From Prauserella cavernicola (GTDB lineage: Bacteria; Actinomycetota; Actinomycetes; Mycobacteriales; Pseudonocardiaceae), in the NCBI RefSeq assembly GCF_016595675.1, contig NZ_JAENJH010000002.1, positions 682,001 through 746,000 on the forward strand: 64,000 nt of DNA. The letters run 5' to 3'. Under the pieces are notes generated by a model. The model was given only the letters and a program-made list of their open reading frames with translations, was not told the DNA's origin and did not search any database. Numbering within the stretch: the first letter of the stretch is position 1; every line of letters starts with the position of its first letter. Made by a program: the position numbers and the translations under genes. This document shows positions 48,755 through 57,901 of the stretch, piece after piece.

Positions 48755-49792
48755 TCACCAGGCCAGCGCGCGGTCGACAGCGTGCAGGACCCGGTCGAGG
48801 TCCGGCAGGAAGTGCTCCTCCAGCTTCGACGGCGGGTACGGCGTGTCGAATCCCGTCACGCGCAGCACCGGTGCCTCGAGGGAGTAGAAGCACTCCTGCT
48901 GCACGCGGGCGGCGATCTCCGAGGTCAGCGACGACTCGGACGAGGCCTCGCTGACGGCGACGAGCCGACCGGTGCGGCGCACCGACTCGAACACCGGCTC
49001 CAGGTCGAGCGGCGAGAGCGTGCGCAGGTCGATCACCTCAAGCGACTTGCCCTCCTCGGCGGCCGCGGTGGCGGCGTCGAGGCAGACCTTCACCGACGGG
49101 CCGTAGGTCACGAGCGTCGCGGCCGCGTCCACGCCGCCCTGGCGCAGCACGCGCGAGGCGAACAGCGGTTCCGGCGTCGCGGTGGTGTCGACCGCAGCCT
49201 TCAGCGCACCGGAGTGGTAGAGCCGCTTCGGCTCGAAGAACAGCACCGGGTCGTCGCACGTGATGGCCTGCTGGAGCATCCAGTACGCGTCGACGGGGTT
49301 GGAGCACGAGACGACCCGCAGGCCGGGCGTGTGCGCGAACAGCGACTCCGGCGACTCCGAGTGGTGCTCGACCGCGCCGATCCCGCCGCCGTAGGGCACG
49401 CGGATCACGACGGGCACCTTCACCTTGCCCTGTGTCCGGTAGTGCAGCTTCGCGAGCTGGCTGGAGATCTGGTCGAAGCCGGGGAAGATGAACCCTTCGA
49501 ACTGGATCTCGCACACCGGGCGGAAACCGCGCACGGCGAGGCCGACGGCGGTGCCGATGATGCCCGACTCGGCCAGCGGCGTGTCCAGCACGCGGTGCTC
49601 GCCGAAGTCCTTCTGCAGGCCGTCGGTGATGCGGAAGACGCCGCCGAGCTTGCCGACGTCCTCTCCCATCACGATGACCTTGCTGTCGGCCTCCATCGCC
49701 CTGCGCAGGCCGAGGTTGAGCGCCTTGCCGATCGTCAGGTTCTGCACGCTCGACATCGCGGTGTCTACTGTGGATTTCACGGGAGCCGCCAT
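48755..49792 (-). CDS. bkdB: 2-oxoacid dehydrogenase E1 beta subunit
   Basis: 345 residues. Transketolase-like pyrimidine domain: NLTIGKALNLGLRRAMEADS, VIVMGEDVGKLGGVFRIT with the conserved Glu, DTPLAESGIIGTAVGLAVRG, EIQFEGFIFPGFDQI; then the C-terminal domain VIDLRTLSPLD. It shares one base with the E1alpha stop (TGATG), so the two subunits are coupled. With E1alpha it decarboxylates branched-chain 2-oxoacids, feeding branched acyl-CoA to fatty-acid synthesis. Confidence 0.93.
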   Translation of the reverse strand: MAAPVKSTVDTAMSSVQNLTIGKALNLGLRRAMEADSKVIVMGEDVGKLGGVFRITDGLQKDFGEHRVLDTPLAESGIIGTAVGLAVRGFRPVCEIQFEGFIFPGFDQISSQLAKLHYRTQGKVKVPVVIRVPYGGGIGAVEHHSESPESLFAHTPGLRVVSCSNPVDAYWMLQQAITCDDPVLFFEPKRLYHSGALKAAVDTTATPEPLFASRVLRQGGVDAAATLVTYGPSVKVCLDAATAAAEEGKSLEVIDLRTLSPLDLEPVFESVRRTGRLVAVSEASSESSLTSEIAARVQQECFYSLEAPVLRVTGFDTPYPPSKLEEHFLPDLDRVLHAVDRALAW

Positions 49793-51000
49793 CAGTGCTC
49801 ACCCGCCCCGAAACCGGCGAGGTACGACAGGTACTCCTCGCGCTGCGCGTCGAGCACGGGCGAGGGCTCCGAGTACACGTTCTCGAAGAGCCGCTCAGGC
49901 GGCGGATCGGGCATGTTGAAGCAGAAGTCGCGCAGCTCCGCCGCGAAGCGGTCGGCCTCGGCGTCGACGTCGTCGAAGAACGTCTGGTCGGCGCCGCCGG
50001 AGCGAGCGAGGTGCACGCGCACGCGCTCGATGGGGTCCTTGTGCTTCCACACCTCGAGCTCGTCGGAGAGCCGGTAGCGCGAGGGGTCGTCGGTGGTGGT
50101 GTGCGCGTCCATCCGGTAGGTGAACGCCTCGATCAGCACCGGACCGTTGCCGCGCCTGCACTCGTCGAGCGCCCAGCGGGTGACGGCGAGGCAGCCGAGC
50201 ACGTCGTTGCCGTCCACGCGCAGGCCGGGGAAGCCGTAGCCGCGCGCCCGCTGGTAGAGCGGGAGCCGGGACTGGCGCTCGGTGGGCTCGGAGATGGCCC
50301 ACTGGTTGTTCTGGCAGAAGAACACGAGCGGCGCGTCGTAGACGGCGGCCCACACGAAGCCCTCGTGCACGTCACCCTGGCTGGTGGCGCCGTCGCCGAA
50401 GTAGCAGATGGTGGCCTCGGCGTTGTCGTCGTCGCCGACCTTGCCCTCGAACTTCTGTCCCATTGCGTAGCCGGCGGCGTTGAGGACCTGGTTGCCGATG
50501 ACGATCGTGTAGGGGTGGAAGCCGTGCCGCTGGAAGTCCCAGCCGCCGTGGTCGGTGCACCGGAAGATGCCGAGCAGCTCGCGGAAGTCCACGCCGCGCG
50601 TGTAGGCGACGCCGTGCTCGCGGTAGCTGGGGAAGGCCATGTCGCGCGCCTGCAGTGCGCGGCCGGAGCCGACCTGTGCTGCCTCCTGGCCGAGCAGTGG
50701 CACCCAGATGCCGAGCTGGCCCTGGCGCTGCATCGCGTTGGCTTCGCGGTCGGCCCTGCGGACCAGCACCATGTCGCGGTAGAGCCCGCGCAGTGCCTCG
50801 GCGTCGACGTCGGTGACGTACGGGTCGAACATCGCCGACGGGATGCGCTCGCCTTCGGGAGTCAGGAGCTGAGTGAGCTCAGCACCGCCTTCTGTAGTTG
50901 CTCGCAAACCCGCAATCACCTGTTCTGGAGTCGGTTCGGCCGCTGTCGCGGCCGGTCCGGCGCCAGGCTCCGGGCGCGTCCACTGTTCGGGGGACGGCAT
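49792..51000 (-). CDS. bkdA: 2-oxoacid dehydrogenase E1 alpha subunit
   Basis: 402 residues. The thiamine-diphosphate motif runs from GDGATSQGDVHEG to FCQNNQWAIS. PSYREHGVAYTRGV and DAHTTTDDPSRYR, with the phosphorylation-loop His and Asp, are typical of E1alpha. ATG 51000 follows AGGAGA. An N-terminal Pro/Ala/Glu-rich extension of about 40 residues precedes the domain. First gene of the operon. A 12-base palindrome lies 173-185 bases upstream; the Lrp-type regulator often found divergently from such operons is absent. Confidence 0.93.
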   Translation of the reverse strand: MPSPEQWTRPEPGAGPAATAAEPTPEQVIAGLRATTEGGAELTQLLTPEGERIPSAMFDPYVTDVDAEALRGLYRDMVLVRRADREANAMQRQGQLGIWVPLLGQEAAQVGSGRALQARDMAFPSYREHGVAYTRGVDFRELLGIFRCTDHGGWDFQRHGFHPYTIVIGNQVLNAAGYAMGQKFEGKVGDDDNAEATICYFGDGATSQGDVHEGFVWAAVYDAPLVFFCQNNQWAISEPTERQSRLPLYQRARGYGFPGLRVDGNDVLGCLAVTRWALDECRRGNGPVLIEAFTYRMDAHTTTDDPSRYRLSDELEVWKHKDPIERVRVHLARSGGADQTFFDDVDAEADRFAAELRDFCFNMPDPPPERLFENVYSEPSPVLDAQREEYLSYLAGFGAGEH

Positions 51001-51366
51001 GCGCTATCTCCTTGGGGATCGTGCCGCGCAGCCGCTTGTGGCGGTCACTACGGCGCACCGGCGGCCACGTTCGCGTCTCGGGTCCGAGCGCTGAGGCGTC
51101 CGTCGGCGGTGACGGTTCACGTCGCCATCCTGGCACGAACCCGCCCGATCTGGAGAGGCCCTGAGTCCGTTTCGTTGCGCGCAACCGCCTGCTGAGCTGG
51201 GGAAATGCTTGGAAGGCCAACCATGTGTGCGCCAAAAGTCGGTGGTGCGAACGGGCGTTAACCAGCCCTTCGCGCCGCGCGGACCGCGCCGGGGCGCTCC
51301 GCTGCTTACCGACGAGTACGGTCGCTGTGACGTGTGACACAAACCATCCGTGTCACGATCAGGGGC
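51001..51366. promoter_or_regulatory. Divergent intergenic region between bkdA and the M20 peptidase gene
   Basis: This 366-base region holds no convincing gene. It contains the perfect palindrome GTTGCGCGCAAC at 51174-51185, similar to sites bound by Lrp/AsnC regulators, and a TGTGACGTGTGACAC stretch near 51326 upstream of the + gene. Promoters for both directions are expected here. Confidence 0.5.
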
Positions 51367-52776
51367 ATGGACGAACGACTGGTGCGGGAGACGGTGCGCG
51401 ACGTGTGGGCGCGGGAGGCGCTGGCCGGCCTCTCCGAGTTCGTGACCATCCCGGCGCTCTCCCCCGCGTTCGACGCAGACTGGGCCAGGACCGGCCACCT
51501 GCACGCCGCCGTCGAGCACACCCGCGCCTATCTCTCCGCGCGGCCCATCGAAGGCGCGACTGTCGAGGTCGTCGAGCTGCCCGGCCGCACGCCGCTGCTC
51601 CTGCTCGACGTCCCCGCCCGCGACGCGACCAACGTCGAGACCGTCGTGGTCTACGGCCACCTCGACAAGCAACCCGCGGCGGGCGCGTGGTCGCCGGGCC
51701 TCGGGCCCTGGACGCCCGTGGTGAAGGACGAGCGGCTCTACGGCCGTGGCGCGGGCGACGACGGCTATGCCGCCTACGCCGCGGCGACCGCGCTGGAGGC
51801 GCTGCACGCCGCGGGCGGCGGCCACGCCCGCACGGTGGTGCTGCTAGAGACCGGCGAGGAGTCGGGCAGTCCCGACCTCGCCGCGTACCTCGAGCACCTG
51901 TCGGATCGGCTCGGCACGGTCGGCCTCGTGATCTGCCTCGACACCTCCGGCGCCGACTACGAGCGGCTGTGGCTCGCGACGTCGTTGCGCGGCATCGCGT
52001 TTCTCGACCTCAGCGTGCGCGTGCTGGACTCCGGGGTGCACTCCGGGCACGCCAGCGGTCTCGTGGCCAGCAGCTTCCGCGTCCTGCGCGAACTGCTCGA
52101 CCGCATCGAGGACCCGCGCACGGGCCGGGCGAAGCTGCCGGAGCTGGAGGTCGAGGTACCGCGAGACCGCCTCGCCGAGATCGGGGTCGCCGCCGCGGAG
52201 GGGTTCCTCGCGCCGCAGCTGCCCATTGCCGAGGGCGTCGCGTTCGCCGAGGACGATCCCGTCGAGCTGGTGCTCGCCAACACCTGGCGCACCACGCTCT
52301 CGGTCACCGGCGCCGACGGACTGCCGCCGATCCTCGACGCGGGCAACGTGCTGCGGCCGTACACGAGCCTCAAGCTGAGTTTCCGCCTGCCGCCGACGGT
52401 CGACTCGACGGTGGCGTTGCGGGCCATCGAGAAGGCGCTGACCACCGACGTTCCGTACGGCGCCAGGGTGGAGATCGCCAGGGCCGAGGCCGCCGACGGC
52501 TGGAACGCCACGCCGAGGGCCCCGTGGCTGGAGTCCACATTGGATGAAGTTGGCGAGGACGTGTTCGGCAGGCCGTGGCGCGCGCTCGGCCTCGGCGGCA
52601 CGATCCCGTTCCTCGGCCTGTTCGGGCGGGCCTACCCCGACGCGCAGTTCGTGGTCACCGGGCCGCGCGGCCCCGGCAACAACGCGCACGTGCCCGACGA
52701 GTGGCTGCACCTGGACCAGACCGCGCGGGTGACCGAGGCCGTCGCCCGCATCCTGCACGCGCACGCGAGCGCCTGA
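51367..52776 (+). CDS. M20-family metallopeptidase (dipeptidase-like), copy 1
   Basis: 469 residues. Zinc ligands and catalytic residues are visible: VVYGHLDKQP (His), LYGRGAGDDG (bridging Asp), LETGEESGSPDL (catalytic and ligand Glu), VICLDTSGAD, and late GNNAHVPDEW (His). The dimerisation (lid) domain lies between about residues 210 and 380. These enzymes cleave dipeptides or N-acyl amino acids. ATG 51367 follows CAGGGG. It is closely similar to the gene at 54096 over the full length; an aminotransferase gene lies between them. Confidence 0.9.
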   Translation: MDERLVRETVRDVWAREALAGLSEFVTIPALSPAFDADWARTGHLHAAVEHTRAYLSARPIEGATVEVVELPGRTPLLLLDVPARDATNVETVVVYGHLDKQPAAGAWSPGLGPWTPVVKDERLYGRGAGDDGYAAYAAATALEALHAAGGGHARTVVLLETGEESGSPDLAAYLEHLSDRLGTVGLVICLDTSGADYERLWLATSLRGIAFLDLSVRVLDSGVHSGHASGLVASSFRVLRELLDRIEDPRTGRAKLPELEVEVPRDRLAEIGVAAAEGFLAPQLPIAEGVAFAEDDPVELVLANTWRTTLSVTGADGLPPILDAGNVLRPYTSLKLSFRLPPTVDSTVALRAIEKALTTDVPYGARVEIARAEAADGWNATPRAPWLESTLDEVGEDVFGRPWRALGLGGTIPFLGLFGRAYPDAQFVVTGPRGPGNNAHVPDEWLHLDQTARVTEAVARILHAHASA

Positions 52777-52793
52777 CACGACGGAGGAGACGG

Positions 52794-54065
52794 ATGACGA
52801 CCGGATCGGGGCAGACACGGCTGTGGCACCCGTTCGCCAACATGGCCGAGGTCAAGCACGACCGCTTCGTGGTGGACCGCGCCGAGGGCGTGTGGCTCTA
52901 CGACGCCGACGGCAGGCGTTACCTCGACGGCACCGCGGGGCTCTGGTACTGCAACGTCGGGCACGGGCGCACCGAGATCGTGGACGCGGTCGCGGCGCAG
53001 ATGCGGCGCCTCGACAACTACTTCACGTTCAACGACTACACCAACGAACCCGCCGAGGAACTGGCCAGGCGCCTGTCCGCCGTGGCGCCGATGGACGAGG
53101 CGAAGATCTTCCTGACCACGGGCGGCGGTGAGTCCATCGACACCGCGGCCAAGCTCGCCCGGCTGTACTGGGCGCGGCGAGGGCAACCGGAGCGGGTCCA
53201 CTTCCTCAGCAGGCGGCAGTCCTACCACGGCACCAACGGTCTCGGCACCAGCATCGCGGGCATCGAGGGCAACCGGGACGGCTTCGGCACGCTCGTCTCC
53301 GACACCACCCTCGTCGCCCACGACGACGCCGAGGAACTGCGCGCGGCGATCGAGAGCATCGGCCCCGAGAAGGTCGCCGCGTTCTTCGCCGAACCCGTGC
53401 TCGGAGCGGGCGGTGCCAGGGCGCCCCAGCCCGGGTATCTCGAAGCCGTCGCGAAGATCTGCGCCGAGCACGACGTGCTGTTCGTCGCCGACTCGGTGAT
53501 CGGCGGGTTCGGGCGCCTCGGCGGCTGGTTCGGCGTCGAGCGCTGGGGCCTGCGGCCGGACCTGATCACCTTCGCCAAGGGCGTCACGAGCGGGTACCTG
53601 CCGCTCGGCGGCGTCGCCGTGTCCGCGCAGGTCGCCGACGTGTTCTGGGCCGAGCCGGGAGCGTCGTTCCCGCACGGGCCGACGTACTCGGGACATCCGA
53701 CGGTGGCCGCGGCGGCGCTGGCGAACCTCGACATCCTCGAACGTGAGCAGCTGCTCGCCCGCTCCCGCGAGCTGGAAGGCCCGCTGCACGACGCGTTGCT
53801 GCGGCTGGCGAAGCACCGCGCGGTGGCCGAGGTGCGCGGCGGCACGGGCCTGCTCGGAGCCGTCGAGATCGAGGCGAGCGTGCTCGCCGACGACAAGGGC
53901 CTGATCACGCGCATGCAGAAAGCGGTGCGCGAGCACGGCGCGATCGTGCGCGTGCTCGCGGGCAACGCGCTGGTGGTCTCGCCGCCGCTGACGATCACCG
54001 AGGACGAGCTGACCCTGCTCGCTGAGACCATCGAGGCGGGCATCGACGGAGCCCTCGCGACCTGA
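52794..54065 (+). CDS. Class III PLP-dependent aminotransferase
   Basis: 423 residues. Fold-type I pattern: LWHPFANMAEVKHDRFVV at the N-terminus, TTGGGESIDTAAKLAR for phosphate binding, SRRQSYHGTNGLGTS, VLFVADSVIGGFGRLG (with DSVIGG in place of the usual DEVxTG), and LITFAKGVTSGYLPLGG with the PLP Lys. ATG 52794 follows GGAGGAGA, 18 bases after the M20 gene. The family transfers amino groups from omega-amines or amino acids to pyruvate or 2-oxoglutarate. The setting suggests catabolism of a peptide-linked amine. Confidence 0.9.
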   Translation: MTTGSGQTRLWHPFANMAEVKHDRFVVDRAEGVWLYDADGRRYLDGTAGLWYCNVGHGRTEIVDAVAAQMRRLDNYFTFNDYTNEPAEELARRLSAVAPMDEAKIFLTTGGGESIDTAAKLARLYWARRGQPERVHFLSRRQSYHGTNGLGTSIAGIEGNRDGFGTLVSDTTLVAHDDAEELRAAIESIGPEKVAAFFAEPVLGAGGARAPQPGYLEAVAKICAEHDVLFVADSVIGGFGRLGGWFGVERWGLRPDLITFAKGVTSGYLPLGGVAVSAQVADVFWAEPGASFPHGPTYSGHPTVAAAALANLDILEREQLLARSRELEGPLHDALLRLAKHRAVAEVRGGTGLLGAVEIEASVLADDKGLITRMQKAVREHGAIVRVLAGNALVVSPPLTITEDELTLLAETIEAGIDGALAT

Positions 54066-54095
54066 CCGGCCCGTTCGCGGTGGCAGGATGGGTCC

Positions 54096-55514
54096 GTGGA
54101 ACAGCAAACCGTGAGTGAGACAGTCCGGGCGCTGTGGGCGGACGACGTCCTGCCGAGCCTGTCCGGCCTGGTCGAGATCCCCGCCCTCTCGCCCGTCTTC
54201 GACAAGGACTGGGCGAGGACCGGACAGCTGGACGCCGCCGTCGACCACGTGCGCGAATGGCTGTCGGCCCGGGACCTGCCCGGCGCGAGCATCGAGGTGG
54301 TGCGGCTCGAGGGCCGCAGCCCGGTGCTGCTGCTCGACGTCCCCGCCACCGAGGGCGCGCAGGACAAGGGCACCGTGCTCCTGTACGGCCACCTCGACAA
54401 GCAGCCCCCGGTGGGCGGCTGGTCCGACGGCCTCGGCCCGTGGAAGCCGGTGATCGAGGACGGCAAGCTCTACGGCCGCGGCTCCGCCGACGACGGCTAC
54501 GCGGGCTACGCCGCCACCGTCGCGCTGGAGGCCGTGCGCGCCGCGAACGGCGGGCACGCGCGCGCCGTGGTGCTGCTGGAGACCGGCGAGGAGTCCGGCA
54601 GCCCCGACCTGCCCGTCTACCTGGAGCACCTCGCGGAGCGGCTTGGCCGCGTCTCGTTCGTCGTGTGCCTCGACTCGGGCGGCAACGACTACGAGCGGCT
54701 GTGGCTCACCACGAGCCTGCGCGGGCTCGCCCAGGTGCGGATCACCGCACGGGTGCTCGAGTCCGCGCAGCACTCCGGGCTCGCGAGCGGTGTCGTGCCC
54801 AGCTCGTTCCGCGTGCTGCGCGAGCTGCTCACACGCATCGAGGACTCCGCGAACGGCGCGATCCTCGTCGACGAGTGCAACGTCGAGATCCCGGCCAACC
54901 GGATCGATGAGGCCCGCGCCACCGCCGAAGTCGCACCCGGTGCGTCGCGCTCGGCGTTCCCGCTGCATGGCTCGACCCGGCCGGTGGCCGACGACGAGCT
55001 GGAACTACTGCTCAACAACAGCTGGCGGCCGACGCTGTCGGTGATCGGCGCCTCCGGCTTCCCTGCGCCCGACGACGCGGGCAACGTGCTGCGCGACCAC
55101 ACCACGCTGGGGCTGAGCTTCCGGCTGCCGCCGACCGCCGACTCGGCGGCGGCGCTCGCCGCGATCGAGAAGGCGCTCACCACCGACGTGCCCTACGACG
55201 CGACCGTGGAGCTCAGCGGTGTCGAGAACGCCGACGGCTGGAACGCGCCCGAGCTCGCCCCGTGGCTCTCGGGCGCGCTGGACCAGGTCAGCGACGGCGT
55301 CTTCGGCAGCCCGTGGCGCAGCGTCGGCCTCGGCGGGTCGATCCCGTTCATGGGCCTGCTCGGCGAGAAGTACCCCGAGGCGCAGTTCCTCGTCACCGGA
55401 GCGCTCGGACCCGACTCGAACGCGCACGTGCCCGACGAGTGGCTGCACCTCGACCACGCCCAGCGCGTCACCGAGGCGGTCGCCCACATCCTCGACGCGC
55501 ACGCCAGGGGCTGA
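54096..55514 (+). CDS. M20-family metallopeptidase (dipeptidase-like), copy 2
   Basis: 472 residues. All M20 residues are present: LLYGHLDKQP, LYGRGSADDG, LETGEESGSPDL, FVVCLDSGGND and SNAHVPDEW. N-terminal sequences of the two copies align without gaps (IPALSPVFDKDWARTGQL here, IPALSPAFDADWARTGHL in copy 1), showing duplication. GTG 54096 lies 30 bases after the aminotransferase. Divergence is greatest in the lid domain, which may mean different peptide specificity. Confidence 0.9.
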   Translation: MEQQTVSETVRALWADDVLPSLSGLVEIPALSPVFDKDWARTGQLDAAVDHVREWLSARDLPGASIEVVRLEGRSPVLLLDVPATEGAQDKGTVLLYGHLDKQPPVGGWSDGLGPWKPVIEDGKLYGRGSADDGYAGYAATVALEAVRAANGGHARAVVLLETGEESGSPDLPVYLEHLAERLGRVSFVVCLDSGGNDYERLWLTTSLRGLAQVRITARVLESAQHSGLASGVVPSSFRVLRELLTRIEDSANGAILVDECNVEIPANRIDEARATAEVAPGASRSAFPLHGSTRPVADDELELLLNNSWRPTLSVIGASGFPAPDDAGNVLRDHTTLGLSFRLPPTADSAAALAAIEKALTTDVPYDATVELSGVENADGWNAPELAPWLSGALDQVSDGVFGSPWRSVGLGGSIPFMGLLGEKYPEAQFLVTGALGPDSNAHVPDEWLHLDHAQRVTEAVAHILDAHARG

Positions 55515-55527
55515 GACAGCCGAGTCG

Positions 55528-56127
55528 TCACCTCTCCGTCGCGCCGCGAGCGGCGAGTGCCTCGCCCAGTTCGTCGGCGTGGCGGAGAGTGCGCACCAGG
55601 AACGGCACGGCGAACGCCGTCACCGAACGCTCGGCCCCGCGCGCCTTGGCGGCCTCGCGCACCTCACGCGCGATGCCGGACAGCGCGGTGACGGCCTGCA
55701 TCGTGAGCCCCACGAGCAGGCCGACCGACTCGGGCCGCACCCCGAAGCGCCGCAGCGGACTCGCCCAGCGCTCGACCGCGCTCACCACCTCGTCCACCGG
55801 CGTGGTGAGCGTGAACAGGTTCGCCGCGGCCAGTGCGGTCAGCAGCCGCAGGCAGATCACGAGCGCGGTGCCGGCGCCGAGCAACCACCACTGCAGGGCG
55901 AACACGAACACCGCGAGCAGCAGCAGTGCCCGCGCCGTGCGCAGCCAGCGGCTTGCCGGGATGCGCGCGAGCGCGTAGCCGAGCGCCACCACCCCGAACA
56001 GCGCGCCGAGCGCGGGTGCGCGCTCGAGCACGAACACAGTCACCGCGAGGGCGAACAGCACCAGCAGCTTCGCGCCGACCGGAGCGCGGTGCACCACGCT
56101 CGTCCCCGGCACGTGAGCCGAGATCAC
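55528..56127 (-). CDS. bioN: Energy-coupling factor transmembrane protein (EcfT/BioN)
   Basis: 199 residues with four or five membrane segments (AKLLVLFALAVTVFVLER; ALLLLAVFVFALQWWLLG). The coupling helices carry REVREAAKARGAERS, matching the conserved Ala-Arg-Gly motifs of EcfT, and the second motif is ALAARGATER. GTG 56127 overlaps the ATPase stop by four bases. It links the ATPase to the substrate-binding BioY protein of the same operon. Confidence 0.88.
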   Translation of the reverse strand: MISAHVPGTSVVHRAPVGAKLLVLFALAVTVFVLERAPALGALFGVVALGYALARIPASRWLRTARALLLLAVFVFALQWWLLGAGTALVICLRLLTALAAANLFTLTTPVDEVVSAVERWASPLRRFGVRPESVGLLVGLTMQAVTALSGIAREVREAAKARGAERSVTAFAVPFLVRTLRHADELGEALAARGATER

Positions 56128-56798
56128 TGCGCCAGCTTCCGGTAGTGGCGCAGCGCGGGTTCCGGCTCGTCGTCGGCGACCACGCGCCCGTCGTCGAGCA
56201 CCACCACGCGGTCGAAGCCGTCGAGCAGGTCGAGGTCGTGGGTCACCAGCACCACCTGCTGGCGCAGACCCTCCAGCAGTTCGGTGAAGCGCCGCTTGTT
56301 GCGCAGATCCAGCAGCGTGGTCGGCTCGTCGCACACCAGCACGTCCGGGTCGAGAACGAGCATCGCGCACAGCGCCAGCAGCTGTTTCTGCCCGCCGGAG
56401 AGCTGGTGTGCTGGATGCTCGGCGAAGCCGTCCAGTCCGTGTTCGGCCAGCACCTGCTCGGCCCTGCGCGCCCGCTCCTGTTTGGACAGCCCGCTGCCGC
56501 GCAGCGAGAACGCCACGTCCTCGCCCGCCGTGGGCATCACGATCTGGCTGTCCGGGTTGGTGAAGACGAACCCGACGCGCTTGCGCACCTTGCGGCCGTC
56601 CTTGGCCGGGTCGAGCCCTTCGACGAGCACCTTGCCCTCGGTGGGCAGCACGAGCCCGTTGATCATGCGGGCGAGCGTGGACTTGCCGGAGCCGTTTGCG
56701 CCGACGAAGGCCACGCGCCGCTCGGTCAGCTTCAGGTCCACATCGGACACCACGGCGCGCTCGCCGTAGCGGTGTCCCACGCCCGAGAACTCGATCAC
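56124..56798 (-). CDS. bioM: ECF transporter ATP-binding protein (EcfA/BioM)
   Basis: 224 residues. Walker A is GANGSGKST, the Q-loop FVFTNPDSQIVMPT is the ECF-typical variant, the signature is LSGGQKQLLALCAML, Walker B VLVCDEPTTLLD and the H-loop VTHD. GTG 56798 overlaps the thiolase stop by four bases (GTGA). A single ATPase, so a homodimer is expected, as for BioM. With BioY and BioN it makes a complete biotin ECF transporter. Confidence 0.9.
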   Translation of the reverse strand: MIEFSGVGHRYGERAVVSDVDLKLTERRVAFVGANGSGKSTLARMINGLVLPTEGKVLVEGLDPAKDGRKVRKRVGFVFTNPDSQIVMPTAGEDVAFSLRGSGLSKQERARRAEQVLAEHGLDGFAEHPAHQLSGGQKQLLALCAMLVLDPDVLVCDEPTTLLDLRNKRRFTELLEGLRQQVVLVTHDLDLLDGFDRVVVLDDGRVVADDEPEPALRHYRKLAQ

Positions 56799-57901
56799 GA
56801 CACGGCCTCCCACATCGCCGCAACACCCACACCGCCACCGGCCGACAGCGCCGACAGTCCCGAACCGCCCGTGCCCGCGAGCCGGTGGAACAGCCGCACG
56901 ACCAGCACCGCGCCGGAGGCTCCCCACGGGTGCCCGAGCGCGATCGCGCCGCCATCAGGGCTCACGATCGCGTCGTCGATCCCGGCCGCGTCGAGGCACG
57001 CCAGCGTCTGGCCCGCGAACGCCTCGTTGAACTCCACCACGTCGGGCGTGCGGTCCAGCACCGACTTCATCGCGGGTACGGCGCCGAGCCCGAGCAGGTT
57101 CGGGTCCACCGCCGAGGTCGCCGAGGCCACCAGCCGCAGGCCGGCCAGTCCGCGCTCGCGCCGGACCCGCTCGCTCACCACGAGCACGGCCGCTGCTCCG
57201 TCGTTGACGCCGCACGAGTTGGCGGCCGTCGCCGTGCCGCCGGGCGTGAACGCGGGCCGGAAGCGAGCGAGCCGCTCGACGGTGAAGCCCGCACGCGGCC
57301 GCTCGTCGGCGGTGACTCCGCCGACCGGCACCAGCTCCGCGTCGAACCGGCCCGCCCGCTGCGCCTCGACGGCGCGCGTGTGGCTGCGTACGGCGAACGC
57401 GTCCTGCCGGTGCCGGGAGACTCCCGCTTCCGCGGCGACGCGGTCGGCGGCGGGACCCATGTCCGGGTCGCCCAGCTCTGCCGGCGCGAACGGAGCCCTC
57501 GTGTACTCGGTGGGTGGCTCGGTGCGCCAGGACCGCAGCGGCGCCGTCGACGCGCTCTCGACTCCGCCTGCCAGGATCGCCTCGCTCTCGCCCGCCCTGA
57601 TCAGCGCGGCGGCGGTGGTGATCGCGGCGAGCCCGCTCGCGCACTGCCGGTCGACGGTCAGCCCGGGCACGTCCTGGCCGAGCCCGGCCCGCAACGCCGC
57701 GACCCGGGCCGGGTTGCCGCCCGGACCGAAGACGTTGCCGAGCACCACGTCGTCCACGGTGGCCACCCCGGCGTCGGCGAGCACCGCCCGCAGCACGGGC
57801 GCGGCCAGCTCGTCGACGCCCAGTGCTCGCAGCGCTCCACCGGTGGTGCCGATGGGGCTGCGCCGGGCGGCCACCACCACCGGAGTACGTTCGCCGGTCA
57901 T
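56795..57901 (-). CDS. Thiolase-fold enzyme lacking the second catalytic Cys
   Basis: 368 residues. The nucleophile is present (VDRQCASGLAAI), NEAFAGQT and the catalytic His (LGHPWGASG) are intact. However, the usual C-terminal CxGGG motif reads LSAGGGVG, with Ser for the proton-transferring Cys. This may slow or change the thiolase reaction. ATG 57901 overlaps the ligase stop (ATGA) and its own stop overlaps bioM, so it is an integral part of the biotin transporter operon. A role in making or using a pimeloyl-type precursor is speculative. Confidence 0.88.
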   Translation of the reverse strand: MTGERTPVVVAARRSPIGTTGGALRALGVDELAAPVLRAVLADAGVATVDDVVLGNVFGPGGNPARVAALRAGLGQDVPGLTVDRQCASGLAAITTAAALIRAGESEAILAGGVESASTAPLRSWRTEPPTEYTRAPFAPAELGDPDMGPAADRVAAEAGVSRHRQDAFAVRSHTRAVEAQRAGRFDAELVPVGGVTADERPRAGFTVERLARFRPAFTPGGTATAANSCGVNDGAAAVLVVSERVRRERGLAGLRLVASATSAVDPNLLGLGAVPAMKSVLDRTPDVVEFNEAFAGQTLACLDAAGIDDAIVSPDGGAIALGHPWGASGAVLVVRLFHRLAGTGGSGLSALSAGGGVGVAAMWEAVS

